DNA of 64,000 bases from UBA947 sp031550975. GTDB taxonomy: Bacteria > Cyanobacteriota > Vampirovibrionia > Gastranaerophilales > Gastranaerophilaceae. Positions 43,961-52,696 of the stretch are shown piece by piece. The notes beneath the pieces are model-generated. The model made no database searches. It saw only the letters and a program-made list of their open reading frames with translations, and had not been told where the DNA came from. The stretch spans positions 38,659 to 102,658 of the forward strand of contig JAVBOC010000009.1 of the NCBI GenBank assembly GCA_031550975.1. The letters are read 5' to 3'. Numbering within the stretch: the stretch's first letter is position 1; every line of letters starts with the position of its first letter. The translations under genes and the position numbers were made by a program.

Positions 43961-43971
43961 GATTCTCCTCT

Positions 43972-44114
43972 GTCATTCCGGACTGACTGCAGAATCGGCT
44001 GAAAGAAACTTGAAGCCTAATTCTATGTCCCTACCTGGTGATCCGAAATCTACCGCCTTTGGGTCTTGCATCAGCCTTATCGGTGGAAGATCCTGAATCA
44101 AGTTCAGGATGACA
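43972..44114. repeat. Dispersed intergenic repeat, family B (long copy)
   Basis: GTCATTCCGGACTGACTGCAG at one end, CGGTGGAAGATCC and TGAATCAAGTTCAGGATGAC at the other, with a longer centre than other copies. It lies between aspS and ribF. Confidence 0.8.
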
Positions 44115-44121
44115 ATGATTG

Positions 44122-45903
44122 TTATTTAGGTAACACTGTGCTTTTCAAATGCAATTCGCGCATTTGCTGCAGTGAAGCTTCGCCAGGCGCATCGCTCATA
44201 AGGTCTTTTGCCTGAGAGTTTTTCGGGAACGCGATTACGTCACGGATGCTGTCAGTACGTGCAAGCAGTGCAACCAGTCTGTCTAATCCGATTGCGAGTC
44301 CTGCGTGTGGAGGCGTTCCGTATTTTAGTGCGTTTACCATAAAACCGAATTTAGTTTGAATTTCCTCATCAGACAGCCCGAGTGCGCTAAACACTCGTTC
44401 TTGGAGTTCAGGTGAGTGGATTCTCACGCTGCCGCCGCCAAGCTCTGTGCCGTTGTAGATAATATCATAAGCGATTGAACGCGCGTTTGCAGGATCAGAT
44501 TCCATCTTGTCGATGTCTTCAGGGTTCGGCGCTGTAAATGGGTGGTGAACAGATACATAGCGGCCTTCTTCCTCGTTATAATCAAACATCGGGAAGTCAA
44601 CAACCCATAAAAGATTGTGCTTGTTCTCATCAATCATTTCTAACTTTTTACCGAAGTATAATCTAAAACGTCCAAGAACATCAAAGACGACTTTTGGTTT
44701 GTCAGCTACAAAGAATACAATATCGCCTTTTTCTGCGCCTGCGCGTTTGCCGATTTCTGCGATTTGGCTCTCGTCAAGAAACTTGAACACAGGCGATTTA
44801 ACTTCGCCGTCTTCCATATAAGTTACCCACGCTAAACCTTTTGCACCAAAGGAGATCGCGAGGTTACGCACATCGTCCATATCTTTTCTGGAATAGTTTG
44901 CAATACCCGGGATTCTAATCGCACGAACAGTTCCGCCCGCTGCGACAACATCCTTAAATGCTTGGAAAGTTGACGCTTCCATAATATCAGTAACGTCAAA
45001 CAACTCTAAGCCAAAACGTGTATCCGGTCTGTCAACACCGAAGCGCTCCATTGCTTCTTTATAAGTCATTTGGATAAACGGCGGTTTAATCTCAACATTT
45101 GCGGCCTTGAACGCGTCAACAAGCATGCCTTCAATAAGTTGAATAATGTCTTTCTGCTCAACAAACGACATCTCTAAGTCAATTTGTGTAAATTCAGGCT
45201 GTCTGTCAGCGCGCAAATCCTCATCACGGAAACATTTCGCAATTTGATAGTAACGCTCAATGCCGCCAACCATCAAAAGCTGCTTGAAAATCTGCGGCGA
45301 TTGCGGCAACGCATAGAATTTGCCTTCTTGAACACGCGACGGAACCAAATAATCACGCGCGCCCTCCGGAGTTGTTTTAATCAAAATCGGAGTTTCGACT
45401 TCAAGAAAATCCTCGTTATTCAGGTAGTTTCTAACAGAAGTAACAATGTCGTGACGTAACTTAAGATTACCTAACATTTGCCCCCGTCTGATATCTAGGT
45501 AGCGATACTTCATACGCACATCTTCTGAAACGCTGTCATCATCAAGCACAAACGGCAAAGCCTGCGCAGTTGATAAAATTTCAACACTCTCAGGGTACAT
45601 CTCAACTTGTCCGGTCGGATATTTTTCGTTGTAAGTCTCTTCAGGTCTGCGTGAAACTTTGCCTTTAACCGTAATAACAAATTCAGTTCTGACTTTTTCA
45701 AAAGTTTTGTGCACCTGCGGGTTAACCTGCGGGTCAGCTACGATTTGGAAGAATCCGCTTCTGTCACGCAATTCAATAAAGACAATCCCGCCAAGGTCGC
45801 GAATTACTGACGCCCAGCCGGATAGTGTTATGTCTTCACCTACATTTTTTAAATTTACTTCACCACAGTTGTAAGTTTTTAATTTTGAACCAATTTTTGT
45901 CAT
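44122..45903 (-). CDS. aspS: Aspartate--tRNA ligase
   Basis: 593 residues, bacterial type. An N-terminal OB anticodon-binding domain is followed by the class II catalytic domain with motif 2 CFRDEDLRADRQPEF and motif 3 GLAIGLDRLVALLA, and the bacterial insertion (GAD) domain. AGGG precedes the ATG. Whether it also charges tRNA-Asn depends on gatCAB, which is not in this window. Confidence 0.97.
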   Translation of the reverse strand: MTKIGSKLKTYNCGEVNLKNVGEDITLSGWASVIRDLGGIVFIELRDRSGFFQIVADPQVNPQVHKTFEKVRTEFVITVKGKVSRRPEETYNEKYPTGQVEMYPESVEILSTAQALPFVLDDDSVSEDVRMKYRYLDIRRGQMLGNLKLRHDIVTSVRNYLNNEDFLEVETPILIKTTPEGARDYLVPSRVQEGKFYALPQSPQIFKQLLMVGGIERYYQIAKCFRDEDLRADRQPEFTQIDLEMSFVEQKDIIQLIEGMLVDAFKAANVEIKPPFIQMTYKEAMERFGVDRPDTRFGLELFDVTDIMEASTFQAFKDVVAAGGTVRAIRIPGIANYSRKDMDDVRNLAISFGAKGLAWVTYMEDGEVKSPVFKFLDESQIAEIGKRAGAEKGDIVFFVADKPKVVFDVLGRFRLYFGKKLEMIDENKHNLLWVVDFPMFDYNEEEGRYVSVHHPFTAPNPEDIDKMESDPANARSIAYDIIYNGTELGGGSVRIHSPELQERVFSALGLSDEEIQTKFGFMVNALKYGTPPHAGLAIGLDRLVALLARTDSIRDVIAFPKNSQAKDLMSDAPGEASLQQMRELHLKSTVLPK

Positions 45904-45990
45904 TTTATATTCCCTTTTTCCAGTGTTTCTATGGGAGAATCATAGCAAAAACATAGCGAAAATACAAAGTCACCTACATTTTTGTTAATA

Positions 45991-46031
45991 AAAAGAAGCG
46001 CCGATTCAATTCTTGAATCGGCGCTTCTTTT
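45991..46031. terminator. Perfect 19-bp stem terminator, bidirectional
   Basis: AAAAGAAGCGCCGATTCAA (45991-46009) / TTGAATCGGCGCTTCTTTT (46013-46031) with a TTC loop, giving A- and T-runs on both sides. It closes the NfeD-SPFH operon before aspS. Confidence 0.9.
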
Positions 46032-46071
46032 GCAAAACTTGTTGCTTTGTAAGAGTTTTCTGCTTACTCTT

Positions 46072-47052
46072 TTATACCTTAGTCCCGGCGTTAAGCATTT
46101 CTTTGATACCGTCAATTGAGCTGAGGATACCGGTTGCTTCGTAAGGCATGTAAACAATTTTGTTATTTTCGCCTTCAGTCATTGTTTTGAGCGTATCAAG
46201 ATACTTCATTGCAATGAGGTATTTATCCGGCTGACCGTTTTTAGCTAACGCTTCGATAATTCTTGTGATAGCTTCTTTTTCAGCGTCTGCTTGGATTACA
46301 CGAGCCTGCCCAACCCCTTCAGCGTTAAGGATAGCTGCTTGCTTATCCCCTTCTGCGGCACGGATTGCAGCTTCTTTTTGACCTTCAGCTTTTCTGATAG
46401 CAGCTTCTTTAAGGCCTTCAGCTTCTAAGATTGTTGCACGTTTTTCACGTTCTGCTTTCATCTGTTTGTCCATCGCAGCTTGAATTTCCGGCGGAGTGAT
46501 GATGTCTTGAAGTTCAACACGGTTAACTTTTACACCCCATTTGTTTGTTGCATCATCAAGGATTTCGCGCAATTCGTTGTTAATTTTATCACGTGAAACA
46601 AGCGTTTCTTGTAATTCTAATTGACCAACAAGGTTTCTGAGTGTTGTTTGAGTTAATTTCTCAATCGCTGCCGGTAAGTTCTCGATTTCATAAACAGCGC
46701 TTTTTGAATCAACGATTTGGAAATACAAAAGTGCGTTGATTGTAATTGAAACGTTATCTTTGGTGATTACGTTTTGGCGCGGGAAATCATAGACGGATTC
46801 ACGCAAATCGATTTTGCTAACAGGTTTTGAATAGTGATAAGTTTGACCGTCAAGCCCTCTTTGAGCAACGACTTTGATTATCGGACGCGGTGCATCCAAA
46901 AACGGAATAATGAAATTTAAACCAGCGTGTAAAGTAGCGTGATAACGCCCAAGACGCTGAATAATCATTTCCTCTTGCTGTTCAACAATAATCATACCTT
47001 TGAGTGCGACTACAACAGCAACTACAACTAATAATACTAATAAAAATGGCAT
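46072..47052 (-). CDS. SPFH/stomatin-family membrane protein (QmcA-like)
   Basis: 326 residues. An N-terminal TM helix (LLVLLVVVAVVVALKG) is followed by the SPFH domain (RLGRYHATLHAGLNFIIPF, KDNVSITINALLYFQIVD) and an Ala/Glu-rich coiled coil with QKEAAIRAAEGDKQAAILNA repeats. It is expected to form membrane microdomains or protease-regulating oligomers. It lies 53 bp after an NfeD gene, a very common SPFH-NfeD pairing. Confidence 0.92.
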   Translation of the reverse strand: MPFLLVLLVVVAVVVALKGMIIVEQQEEMIIQRLGRYHATLHAGLNFIIPFLDAPRPIIKVVAQRGLDGQTYHYSKPVSKIDLRESVYDFPRQNVITKDNVSITINALLYFQIVDSKSAVYEIENLPAAIEKLTQTTLRNLVGQLELQETLVSRDKINNELREILDDATNKWGVKVNRVELQDIITPPEIQAAMDKQMKAEREKRATILEAEGLKEAAIRKAEGQKEAAIRAAEGDKQAAILNAEGVGQARVIQADAEKEAITRIIEALAKNGQPDKYLIAMKYLDTLKTMTEGENNKIVYMPYEATGILSSIDGIKEMLNAGTKV

Positions 47053-47105
47053 AGTTTATCCTTTCTTCTTTTTATGTTTCTTTAGCAACTTATTGTCTTA
47101 ACAAC

Positions 47106-47537
47106 TTAGTCGTTTCGTTTCTCTACATACATAATTAAACTTTTGTTTTCAATAATTTTAACTTGTGAGCCTTCCGGAATTTCTTCGTCACACTCCGTAC
47201 GAGCTTCCCATCTTTCATCATAAATTGAAATTACACCGGAGGTTTGGGTAATTGGCGAAATTACTTTTGCACACTGGCCGATGTATTTGGCATTCATGCC
47301 TGTTTGATCAGCTGCTTGTTTATTCTTAGTCATTAGCGGTCTTAACAAGAGAATCGTAACAAGGGAAAGTCCCACGAAGATTCCTATTAATGCGTTAAAG
47401 CTCAAAGTCACAATTAACGCTACGACTGCTGTCAAAAATCCCGCGATAGCAAGGTTTAAGAAAAACAATGCCGGTACAAACATTTCAAGAATAACAAACA
47501 CTAAACCCGCAATTGCAAAAATATGCCAAAAATCCAT
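47106..47537 (-). CDS. NfeD-family membrane protein
   Basis: 143 residues. Three or four TM segments lie in the N-terminal half (WHIFAIAGLVFVILEMFVPALFF and following), and a C-terminal OB-fold domain lies at about 80-140. It partners the SPFH protein downstream. The start is placed at ATG 47537 behind AGGAGAG; an in-frame start 54 bp upstream lies within the promoter and is rejected. Confidence 0.9.
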   Translation of the reverse strand: MDFWHIFAIAGLVFVILEMFVPALFFLNLAIAGFLTAVVALIVTLSFNALIGIFVGLSLVTILLLRPLMTKNKQAADQTGMNAKYIGQCAKVISPITQTSGVISIYDERWEARTECDEEIPEGSQVKIIENKSLIMYVEKRND

Positions 47538-47562
47538 TTTCACTCTCCTTTTTTCAAAGTCA

Positions 47563-47591
47563 ATTATAGCATATCGCGAGGGGGTTGGCAA
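47563..47591 (-). promoter_or_regulatory. Promoter of the NfeD-SPFH operon
   Basis: TTGCCA (47591-47586), 17-bp spacer and TGC-TATAAT (-10 at 47568-47563), followed by a leader of about 20 nt with AGGAGAG before ATG 47537. A normal leadered promoter, useful as a contrast to the leaderless ones. Confidence 0.75.
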
Positions 47592-47633
47592 CCTAGACTT
47601 TATGTTATGTGTGAGCGCAGCAAGACCCCAGAC

Positions 47634-49628
47634 CTATTTCTCCTTTGTCATCTCGCGTAATTTCTTAAGCTGATCGCGAATGTCTGCTGCACGTTCAAAA
47701 TCGAGAATCTTTGCGGCTTTGTGCATGTCTTTTTCAAGCTTATCAATAAGCTTCGGTAAATCTTTCGGCGACAGGTCTAAGTTGACCATTTCCTCCGCGA
47801 CAATATCTTCAAGGTTTCTATAACTTGCAACGAGCGACAACAAATTATTCTCAACAGGTTTTTTAATAGTTTGCGGAGTAATACCGTATTTTTGGTTGTA
47901 TTCAATCTGAATCTGCCGGCGGCGGTTGGTTTCGTTAATCGCTTTCTCCATAGATTCCGTCATCTTGTCAGCATACATAATAACCTCGCCACACACGTTA
48001 CGAGCGGCACGACCAATTGTTTGGATTAAACTGGTTTCAGAGCGCAAGAAGCCTTCTTTGTCCGCGTCCATAATCGCAACAAGCGAAACCTCAGGAATAT
48101 CAAGCCCCTCACGCAGCAAGTTGACCCCAATTAACACGTCAAATTCGCCAAGACGCAGGTCGCGCAGGATTTCAACACGCTCAAGCGATTGGATTTCGCT
48201 ATGCAAATATCGCACCCGGATTCCTTCTTTAATAAAGTAATCTGTCAGATCTTCCGCCATTTTTTTGGTTAATGTGGTAATCAACACGCGCTCGCTTTTT
48301 TCAGCGCGTTTAAGAATCTCACCTTTTAAATCTTCAATTTGCGTGTCAATCGGACGCACGTGAATTTTCGGGTCAATAAGGCCGGTTGGTCTGATAATTT
48401 GTTCGACAATCTGCTCGGAGGTATTACGCTCAAACTCTGCCGGAGTCGCTGAAATATAGATTTTCTGCCCGACTTTATTATAAAATTCATCGTTCGTGAG
48501 TGGCCTGTTATCCTTGGCACACGGCAATCTAAACCCAAAATCAATCAGCGTGTCTTTTCGTGCCGCATCCCCGTGCGACATCCCTTTAATCTGCGGAAGC
48601 GTTGCGTGGGATTCATCAATCACCGTTAAAAAATCACCCTTGAAATAATCCAAAAGTGTCGACGGCGCCGAACCAGGCGGACGGCGGTCTAAAATTCTCG
48701 AATAGTTTTCGATCCCAGAACAGTAGCCCATTTCTTTAATCATTTCCATATCGTAGCGCACGCGCTGCTCAAGTCTTTGCGCCTCAATGAGTTTGTTTTC
48801 GCTATTTAGTTGCGCAAGTCGTGTTTGAAGTTCCTGTCTGATTGTCGCAAAAGTCTCATCAATATTCTCGTCGTAATTCAAAAAATGCGCCGCAGGATAA
48901 ATAATTGTGCTCTCAACGTTTTCAAGAATTTCGCCAGTCACATTATCAATCCGAACAATCTTTTCAATCTCATCCCCGAAGAAATAAATCCGCGTGATAA
49001 TTTTTTCATAAGCCGGCATGATTTCGACAATATCGCCGCGCGCACGGAAAGTCGAACGCTCCAACACAAGGTCATTACGGTTATAACGCACCTGAACAAG
49101 ATGCCGCAGCAAATCATCGCGCTCAATGGTGTCCCCAACTTTCAGTTCAAAAGAGCCGCGGAAATAATTCTCCGGCAGCCCGATACCGTAAATACAGCTG
49201 ACAGACGCTATTACAATAACGTCGTTGCGCTCATATAGACTGCGCGTTGTATTATGTCGCAGACGGTCAATTTCTTCGTTAATGGAAGAAGTCTTTTCAA
49301 TATAAGTATCGGTGCGCGGGATGTAGGCTTCCGGCTGTTAATAGTCATAATAACTTATAAAATACTCAACCGCATTGTCCGGGAAAAGTTCCTTAAACTC
49401 GTTATACAATTGCGCCGCAAGAGTTTTGTTGTGCGCCATAATTAGCGTAGGTTTTTGAACTCTCTCAATCACGTTCGCGATAGTAAAAGTTTTCCCCGAA
49501 CCCGTTATCCCCAAAAGCGTCTGGGTATCATCGCCGCGCTCAATTCCCTCAACCAATTTGTCAATCGCTTGAGGCTGGTCGCCCGCAGGGCTGTATTTAG
49601 AATTTATTTTGAATTTGCGTTTGTTCAT
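47634..49628 (-). pseudogene. uvrB: Excinuclease ABC subunit B interrupted by an in-frame TAA
   Basis: Reads as full-length UvrB (664 codons) except for a TAA at codon 97 (49340-49338). The family sequence there is YYDYYQPEAYIPRTDTY; here the second Tyr of YDYY is replaced by the stop, a single-base change from TAC/TAT. The frame is intact on both sides. Walker A (GITGSGKT) lies before the stop; the helicase motifs and the C-terminal UVR region lie after it. A second frame beginning downstream of the stop lacks Walker A and would be inactive alone. It is a true nonsense mutation, a sequence error, or a readthrough site (TAA C context). Confidence 0.9.
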
Positions 49629-49655
49629 ATAATCGCCAATAGCTCAACAAATACC

Positions 49656-50798
49656 CTAATTGCTTACCCCTCCATGAGTTAAATTTAGTTTGTAAATATT
49701 ATCCGATATTTGCAGGGCAAGTTCACGGTAGGATTGCGCTACGTTTGAGTCGGGGCTGACTTCAGACACTAAGAGTGCTTTATTTATAGATGCCATCATC
49801 GTGAAATAGTTGTTCGGGATTTTCCAATAAACTTCTCTATCCAAAACTTTTTCCACATCCTCGATTTTGATTTCGTCGTTTTCCATATACCTGTTAACGA
49901 CAACATTGCATTTGCCCCCGTGTCCCAGTTTGTCGAGCAAATCAAGGCATCGCTGGGTATTGCGCAAGGCCGGAAGGTTTACGATTGTAGTGAGTAAAAT
50001 CATGTCCGAATTCTCAAGCGCCGCAAGCACTTTTGAATCAAACCCGGCAGAAGTATCCACCACAATATATGAAAAAGTATCTTTTAATATCTCAAATAAT
50101 TTGTTAATCTGCTTCGGCGAAATGTCTTCTGCCTGCTTGAAATACGGCGGGTCAGCCAGGATATAAAGGTTTGTGTCTTTGTATTTTTCTAGCGTTCCAA
50201 GCAGAAAATCCTTGTTAATCTTGTCCAAATTCTGCATCATGTAAGAGATATTAAATGACGGTTTCAAATCCATAAATGTCGTAATGTCGCCAAGCTGGAA
50301 ATTCAAATCAATTAACGCAACGTTTTCCTTGGTGATTTTCGCCAATTCCAACGCCAAATTTGACGCAATGGAAGTTTTGCCAATCCCGCCTTTATTAGAA
50401 AACACGCTTATCGTACGGCATTTGCCTACTTTATCAACCTTACCCAACAACTCATTTTGCATTCGCTCCAAGACACTGAAGAATTCGGTTTTCGCCAATG
50501 GCAGTGAAACAAACTCTCTTGCACCCGCACGCATTGATTTTATAACAAGATTAACATCATTTGCATAGGAAAACGCGACAATTTTGCAATCAGGGCATTC
50601 AGAGAAAGTTTTCCCTACAAAATCCGGCACCCCATCTGAAACATCCACAAGCAAAAGTGATTTTTTGAACTCCCTAACAGCCTCAAAACCCACACCATGA
50701 GCACATACTTCAAACCCCGTAAACTCCTCAAGATAAAGTTTCATAATTTCTTGAGTGTTCGCGTCGCTTGTTATTATTATTGCAGGTATTTTGCTCAT
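49656..50798 (-). CDS. CpaE/TadZ-like ATPase with receiver-like N-terminus
   Basis: 380 residues. An N-terminal receiver-like domain of about 125 residues (AGAREFVSLPL) is followed by a MinD/ParA ATPase domain. Its deviant Walker A is NKGGIGKTS, with DLNFQLGDITTFMDLKP and IVVDTSAGFD. This order is that of CpaE/TadZ, which localises type IVc (Tad/Flp) pilus assembly; MinD-type or FlhG-type roles are possible. No tad gene is adjacent. GGGAAG precedes the ATG. Confidence 0.85.
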   Translation of the reverse strand: MSKIPAIIITSDANTQEIMKLYLEEFTGFEVCAHGVGFEAVREFKKSLLLVDVSDGVPDFVGKTFSECPDCKIVAFSYANDVNLVIKSMRAGAREFVSLPLAKTEFFSVLERMQNELLGKVDKVGKCRTISVFSNKGGIGKTSIASNLALELAKITKENVALIDLNFQLGDITTFMDLKPSFNISYMMQNLDKINKDFLLGTLEKYKDTNLYILADPPYFKQAEDISPKQINKLFEILKDTFSYIVVDTSAGFDSKVLAALENSDMILLTTIVNLPALRNTQRCLDLLDKLGHGGKCNVVVNRYMENDEIKIEDVEKVLDREVYWKIPNNYFTMMASINKALLVSEVSPDSNVAQSYRELALQISDNIYKLNLTHGGVSN

Positions 50799-50820
50799 AC
50801 ACTTCCCTAAAAAATTTTCT

Positions 50821-50897
50821 GTTATTCCGAATTCATTTCGGAATCCGGGTTATCGCAAACTTCTCTGGCCCAGATCCTGAAACAAGTTCAGGATGAC
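50821..50897. repeat. Dispersed intergenic repeat, family B
   Basis: GTTATTCCGAATTCATTTCGGAATCC and GATCCTGAAACAAGTTCAGGATGAC. It lies between the CpaE-like gene and the 6S-like RNA. Confidence 0.8.
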
Positions 50898-50899
50898 AA

Positions 50900-51085
50900 A
50901 AAGATAAAATAAACTCTGCATGAGTGCGATTTTGTTACCTGCGTGTTCTCGCAGGTGGGTGAGCGCCTCGAATTGTTCCGTTTCCTGCTGACGAGTCCGA
51001 AAACCGGCAGGTATACTTCAAATCCGTTAGAGTCAACTCTCCCTATTAGTAAAATGAAGGAACAAAATAGCTGCCCATACAGAGC
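50900..51085 (-). ncRNA. 6S-like structured RNA (candidate ssrS)
   Basis: On the minus strand, RNA would start at about 51085 and end near 50900 with a T-rich tail. Outer stem: 51084-51074 with 50924-50914, 11 bp. Next 8 bp: ATTTTGTT / AACAAAAT (51068-51061 with 50936-50929). Inside the central opening a 7-bp hairpin (50956-50937) sits on the 3' side. Beyond it GGGAGAG (51043-51037) pairs with CTCACCC (50963-50957), and an apical CCTGC/GCAGG arm closes the rod. This order, about 172 nt, is that of 6S RNA, which binds sigma-70 RNA polymerase. Assignment is by fold only; no sequence search was run. Confidence 0.6.
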
Positions 51086-51091
51086 AATAAC

Positions 51092-51120
51092 ATTATAGCA
51101 TTTTGCACTAACAATAGCAA
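51092..51120 (-). promoter_or_regulatory. Promoter of the 6S-like RNA
   Basis: TTGCTA (51120-51115), 17-bp spacer and TGC-TATAAT (-10 at 51097-51092) on the minus strand. The predicted start, seven bases downstream, is the G (51085) that opens the outer stem. Confidence 0.7.
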
Positions 51121-51121
51121 G

Positions 51122-51244
51122 CGTCATGTTGAGCACTCTGCCGAACAAAACGATTAAGTATCGTTTTGAGGGAGGGAAGAAACATCTAAAGGTCACTTGC
51201 ATATTGCACAGATTTTGAGATTCTTCGCAAAGCTCAGAATGACG
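51122..51244. repeat. Dispersed intergenic repeat, family A (long copy)
   Basis: CGTCATGTTGAG at one end, GAGATTCTTCGCAAAGCTCAGAATGACG at the other in two blocks, with an inserted AACGATTAAGTATCGTTTT hairpin in the centre. It lies between glgA and the RNA promoter. Confidence 0.75.
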
Positions 51245-51253
51245 AGAATATTT

Positions 51254-52693
51254 TTAAATCAACGACTTAAACAGCTCTTCGTATTTTGCGGCGCTGGTTT
51301 TCCAAGAAAAATCTGCTGTCATAGCGGATTTACGCATCGCATCAAATGTCTGCTTGTCAAAATAAATATCTTTTGCCCTGTTAATCGCGCTCATCATGCT
51401 GCCCGCGTCATACCCCCAAAACTTAAAGCCGTTTGAATTATCCAGCGGCCACCCGATTACAGAATCCGCAAGCCCTCCGGTTTCACGCACAACAGGCAAA
51501 GTCCCGTAGTGCATCGCAATCATCTGGCTAAGCCCGCAAGGCTCAAACGCCGATGGCATAAGGAAGAAATCCGTGCCTGCGTATAATAGGTTCGCTAGTT
51601 CTGCGTTATAACCGATAATTGAACGCACGTTTGGAGTGTAATTTGACATCCAAATTAAAAGGTTTTCGTAATTTTTGTCACCTGAACCAAGGAAGATAAA
51701 ATCAGCCGGAGTGTCCATCATATTCCACTGCGCATTACGAATTAAATCAAGCCCTTTTTGCCCAACAAGACGTGAAATCATAACATAAAGCGGTCGGTCA
51801 GGATTGTATTCTAACCCAAACTTTTCAAGCACTTTTTTCTTGTTTGTTTCTTTTTTAGCGATTGTTTTAACAGTGTAATTCGCAGCCAAAGCCTTGTCTT
51901 TTGCCGGATTAAACACATCATAATCGATTCCGTTTAGGATACCGGATAATTTCCACTGATTCATTCTTAGCGTGTGGTCCATTCCTTCGCCATATTCTCC
52001 GGTCAGGATTTCGCGCGCATAAGTCGGCGAAACGGTTACAACTCTATCCGAATAATTAATCGCACCTTTCATCCAGTTGACTTGGCCGTAATGCTCGACG
52101 CCCCATTCTTGATAAACAACATTTTTATACATGTTTGCAAAATCAAGCACATCCTCAAACCACACGCCCTGATAAGCTAAGTTGTGGATTTCAAAAACGG
52201 TTTTGGTGTTCTGCCAGAATTCGTCATCGCGATAATTGCTCTTTAGATAAACAGGAATCATCGCCGTGTGCCAGTCATTTGCGTGTATAATATCAGCCTT
52301 AAAATTCAACTGTTTTGCATATTCTAACGTCGCCAGCGAAAACGCAATATAACGCTCGTGTTCGTATCTTGTATCAAGCCATTTCGGATAAACCTCTCCA
52401 AACGGCGTGAAATACCAGTCGTTATGAACAAAAAACACGTTTATATTAGTACCCGGCAAAATTCCTTTAAAGAGCTTGAATTTGTGGCCGTTTCCGCCAA
52501 AATGCAACCACATAGTTGAGTCTTCGAGTTCCTCAATTCCGTATTTTTCCTTATCAATACAGCCGTGAAGAGGAGTGAAAATCGCTATCGTGTGGTCTTT
52601 TTCAAGATATTTAGGCAAACTGCCGACAACGTCTGCAAGTCCGCCTGCTTTTGAATAAGGCGCAACTTCTGCTGCTGCAAAAAGGATTTTCAT
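51254..52693 (-). CDS. glgA: Glycogen synthase (ADP-glucose type)
   Basis: 479 residues. GT5 glycosyltransferase transferring glucose from ADP-glucose to glycogen. The N-terminal KAGGL (K15) binds ADP-glucose; the C-terminal domain has PSAFEPCGLSQMIAM and the ETGGLADSV loop. It lies 3 bp after a 1157-residue gene on the same strand, so it is probably the second gene of that operon. Confidence 0.95.
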   Translation of the reverse strand: MKILFAAAEVAPYSKAGGLADVVGSLPKYLEKDHTIAIFTPLHGCIDKEKYGIEELEDSTMWLHFGGNGHKFKLFKGILPGTNINVFFVHNDWYFTPFGEVYPKWLDTRYEHERYIAFSLATLEYAKQLNFKADIIHANDWHTAMIPVYLKSNYRDDEFWQNTKTVFEIHNLAYQGVWFEDVLDFANMYKNVVYQEWGVEHYGQVNWMKGAINYSDRVVTVSPTYAREILTGEYGEGMDHTLRMNQWKLSGILNGIDYDVFNPAKDKALAANYTVKTIAKKETNKKKVLEKFGLEYNPDRPLYVMISRLVGQKGLDLIRNAQWNMMDTPADFIFLGSGDKNYENLLIWMSNYTPNVRSIIGYNAELANLLYAGTDFFLMPSAFEPCGLSQMIAMHYGTLPVVRETGGLADSVIGWPLDNSNGFKFWGYDAGSMMSAINRAKDIYFDKQTFDAMRKSAMTADFSWKTSAAKYEELFKSLI

Positions 52694-52696
52694 CTT

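Noticed and set aside
49338..49340. Reassignment of TAA to Tyr in this organism
   Set aside because: Other genes in the window, such as dusB's neighbours and ftsX, end in TAA at sensible C-termini, so the code is standard and the uvrB case is local.
50984..51011. A hammerhead-like CTGACGAG and CCGAAAA on the plus strand
   Set aside because: There is no stem II, and the bases form the apical arm of the 6S-like RNA on the other strand.
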